DNA of 64,000 nucleotides from Glandiceps talaboti (Eukaryota > Hemichordata > Enteropneusta > Spengelidae), in assembly GCF_964340395.1 (NCBI RefSeq), contig NC_135554.1, forward strand, positions 1,310,001 through 1,374,000. Direction: 5' to 3'. A program made the position numbers and the translations under genes. The notes under the pieces were generated by a model. That model saw only the letters and a list, made by a program, of their open reading frames with translations. It did no database searches and was not told where the DNA came from. Position 1 is the first letter of the stretch; every line of letters begins with the position of its first letter. Below, piece after piece: positions 62,030-64,000 of this stretch.

Positions 62030-64000
62030 AGCAATAGCCACAGTTAGGCTAACTGAATAGTGCAGCAATACCCACAGTTAGGATGGTGGAATAGTGCAGC
62101 AATACCCACAGTTAGGATGGTGGAATAGTGCAGCAATACTCACAGTTAGGATGGTGGAATAGTGCAGTAATAGCTATAGTTAGGATGGTGGAATAGTGCA
62201 GCAATACCCACAGTTACGATGGTGGAATAGTGCAGTAATAGCTACAGTTAGGATGGTGGAATAGTGTAGCAATACCCACAGTTAGGATGGTGGAATAGTG
62301 CAGTAATAGCTATAGTTAGGATGGTGGAATAGTGCAGTAATAGCTATAGTTAGGATGGTGGAATAGTGCAGCAATACCCACAGTTAGGATGGTGGAATAG
62401 TGCAGTAATAGCTACAGTTAGGATGGTGGAATAGTGCAGTAATAGCTATAGTTAGGATGGTGGAATAGTGCAGCAATAGCAACAGTTAGGATGATGGAAT
62501 AGTGCAGCAATACCCCCAGTTAGGATGGTGGAATAGTGCAGCAATAGCTATAGTTAGGATGGTGGAATAGTGCAGTGATAGCTATAGTTAGGATGGTGGA
62601 ATAGTGCAGTAATAGCTACAGTTAGGATGGTGGAATAGTGCAGTAATAGCTACAGTTATGATGGTGGAATAGTGCAGCAATAGCAACAGTTAGGATGGTG
62701 GAATAGTGCAGCAATACCCCCAGTTAGGATAGTGGAATAGTGCAGCAATAGCTATAGTTAGGATGGTGGGATAGTGCAGTAATAGCTACAGTTAGGATGG
62801 TGGAATAGTGCAGTAATAGCTACAGTTAGGATGGTGGAATAGTGCAGTAATAGCTACAGTTAGGATAGTGGAATAGTGCAGTAATAGCTACAGTTAGGAT
62901 GGTGGAATAGTGCAGTAATAGCTACAGTTAGGATGGTGGAATAGTGCAGTAATAGCTACAGTTAGGATGGTGGAATAGTGCAGTAATAGCTACAGTTAGG
63001 ATAGTGGAATAGTGCAGCAATAGCTATAGATAGGATGGTGGAACAGTGCAGTAATAGCTACAGTTAGGATGGTGGAATAATGCAGTAATAGCTACAGTTA
63101 GGATGGTGGAATAGTGCAGTAATAGCTACAGTTAGGATAGTGGAATAGTGCAGTAATAGCTACAGTTAGGATGGTGGAATAGTGCAGTAATAGCTACAGT
63201 TAGGATAGTGGAATAGTGCAGCAATAGCTATAGATAGGATGGTGGAACAGTGCAGTAATAGCTACAGTTAGGATGGTGTAATAATGCAGTAATAGCTACA
63301 GTTAGGATGGTGGAATAGTGCAGTAATAGCTACAGTTAGGATAGTGGAATAGTGCAGCAATAGCTATAGATAGGATGGTGGAATAGTGCAGTAATAGCTA
63401 CAGTTAGGATGGTGGAATAGTGCAGTGATAGCTATAGTTAGGATGGTGGAATAGTGCAGTAATAGCTACAGTTACGATGGTGGAATAGTGCAGCAATAGC
63501 TACAGTTAGGATGGTGGAATAGTGCAGCAATAGCTATAGTTAGGATGGTGGAATAGTGCAGTAATAGCTACAGTTATGATGGTGGAATAGTGCAGCAATA
63601 GCAACAGTTAGGATGGTGGAATAGTGCAGCAATACCCCCAGTTAGGATAGTGGAATAGTGCAGCAATAGCTATAGTTAGGATGGTGGAATAGTGCAGTAA
63701 TAGCTACAGTTAGGATGGTGGAATAGTGCAGTAATAGCTACAGTTAGGATGGTGGAATAGTGCAGTAATAGCTACAGTTAGGATAGTGGAATAGTGCAGT
63801 AATAGCTACAGTTAGGATGGTGGAATAGTGCAGTAATAGCTACAGTTAGGATGGTGGAATAGTGCAGTAATAGCTACAGTTAGGATGGTGGAATAGTGCA
63901 GTAATAGCTACAGTTAGGATAGTGGAATAGTGCAGCAATAGCTATAGATAGGATGGTGGAACAGTGCAGTAATAGCTACAGTTAGGATGGTGGAATAATG
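62030..64000. repeat. 34-bp tandem array, about 58 copies, runs off the window end
   Basis: The unit is AGTGCAGTAATAGCTACAGT plus TAGGATGGTGGAAT. Variants include GCAATACCCACAG, GATAGTGG and TATAGATAGG. Variant strings of several hundred bp recur (the GCAACAGTTAGGATGG ... AATACCCCCAG block near 62660-62720 and 63600-63635), so blocks have duplicated. The array continues beyond the window. Confidence 0.97.

Overview
The window is eukaryotic, animal genomic DNA. It has widely spaced coding exons with GT-AG introns, microsatellites, tandem arrays, SINE and LINE pieces, and DIRS, Penelope-like and DNA-transposon remnants. There is no bacterial operon structure. The mixture of elements suggests a marine invertebrate (deuterostome or lophotrochozoan), but the sequence alone does not fix the species.

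One host gene is supported. Five exons on the minus strand, at about 57.5, 32.3, 25.0, 11.8 and 4.1 kb, splice in frame through four matching phase junctions. They encode part of a multi-PDZ scaffold of the MPDZ (MUPP1)/PATJ (InaD-like) family: the tail of one PDZ domain, a proline-rich linker, and one complete PDZ domain spread over three exons. Both ends of the gene lie outside the window. Nearly everything else is intron, with intron lengths of about 25.0, 7.1, 13.1 and 7.6 kb.

The introns hold three kinds of material. (1) Tandem arrays cover roughly 24 kb: a 16-bp array (10.3-11.65 kb), an 11.3-kb array of a 58-bp unit (12.5-23.9 kb) joined directly to a 30-bp array, a 34-bp array (29.45-32.16 kb), 12-, 40-, 47- and 46-bp arrays (43.3-47.9 kb), an ACATCACATAACCTC array beside the PDZ exon at 57.4 kb, a CRE/CCAAT-like array (59.3-60.2 kb), and 47-bp and 34-bp arrays (61-64 kb) that share an inverted 18-bp core. 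(2) Mobile elements: a decayed DIRS-type tyrosine-recombinase retrotransposon with inverted terminal repeats (5.2-9.4 kb), a Penelope-like element with a GIY-YIG endonuclease (38.8-40.2 kb) and a candidate hammerhead ribozyme just upstream (38475-38518), two LINE reverse-transcriptase fragments, a tRNA-headed SINE, a 2.07-kb non-autonomous hAT-like element with a 5-bp target duplication, and several foldback elements. (3) A locally abundant interspersed family (called family A here), carrying internal repeats of about 110-130 bp, a microsatellite near its right end, and the 11-mer TAGCACAACTG inverted near its two ends.

The observations most worth checking are the hammerhead ribozyme, the tandem array lying within about 110 bp of every one of the five exons, the splice donor embedded in a family A remnant, the inverted relationship between the last two arrays, and the multi-scale duplications inside the 58-bp array.
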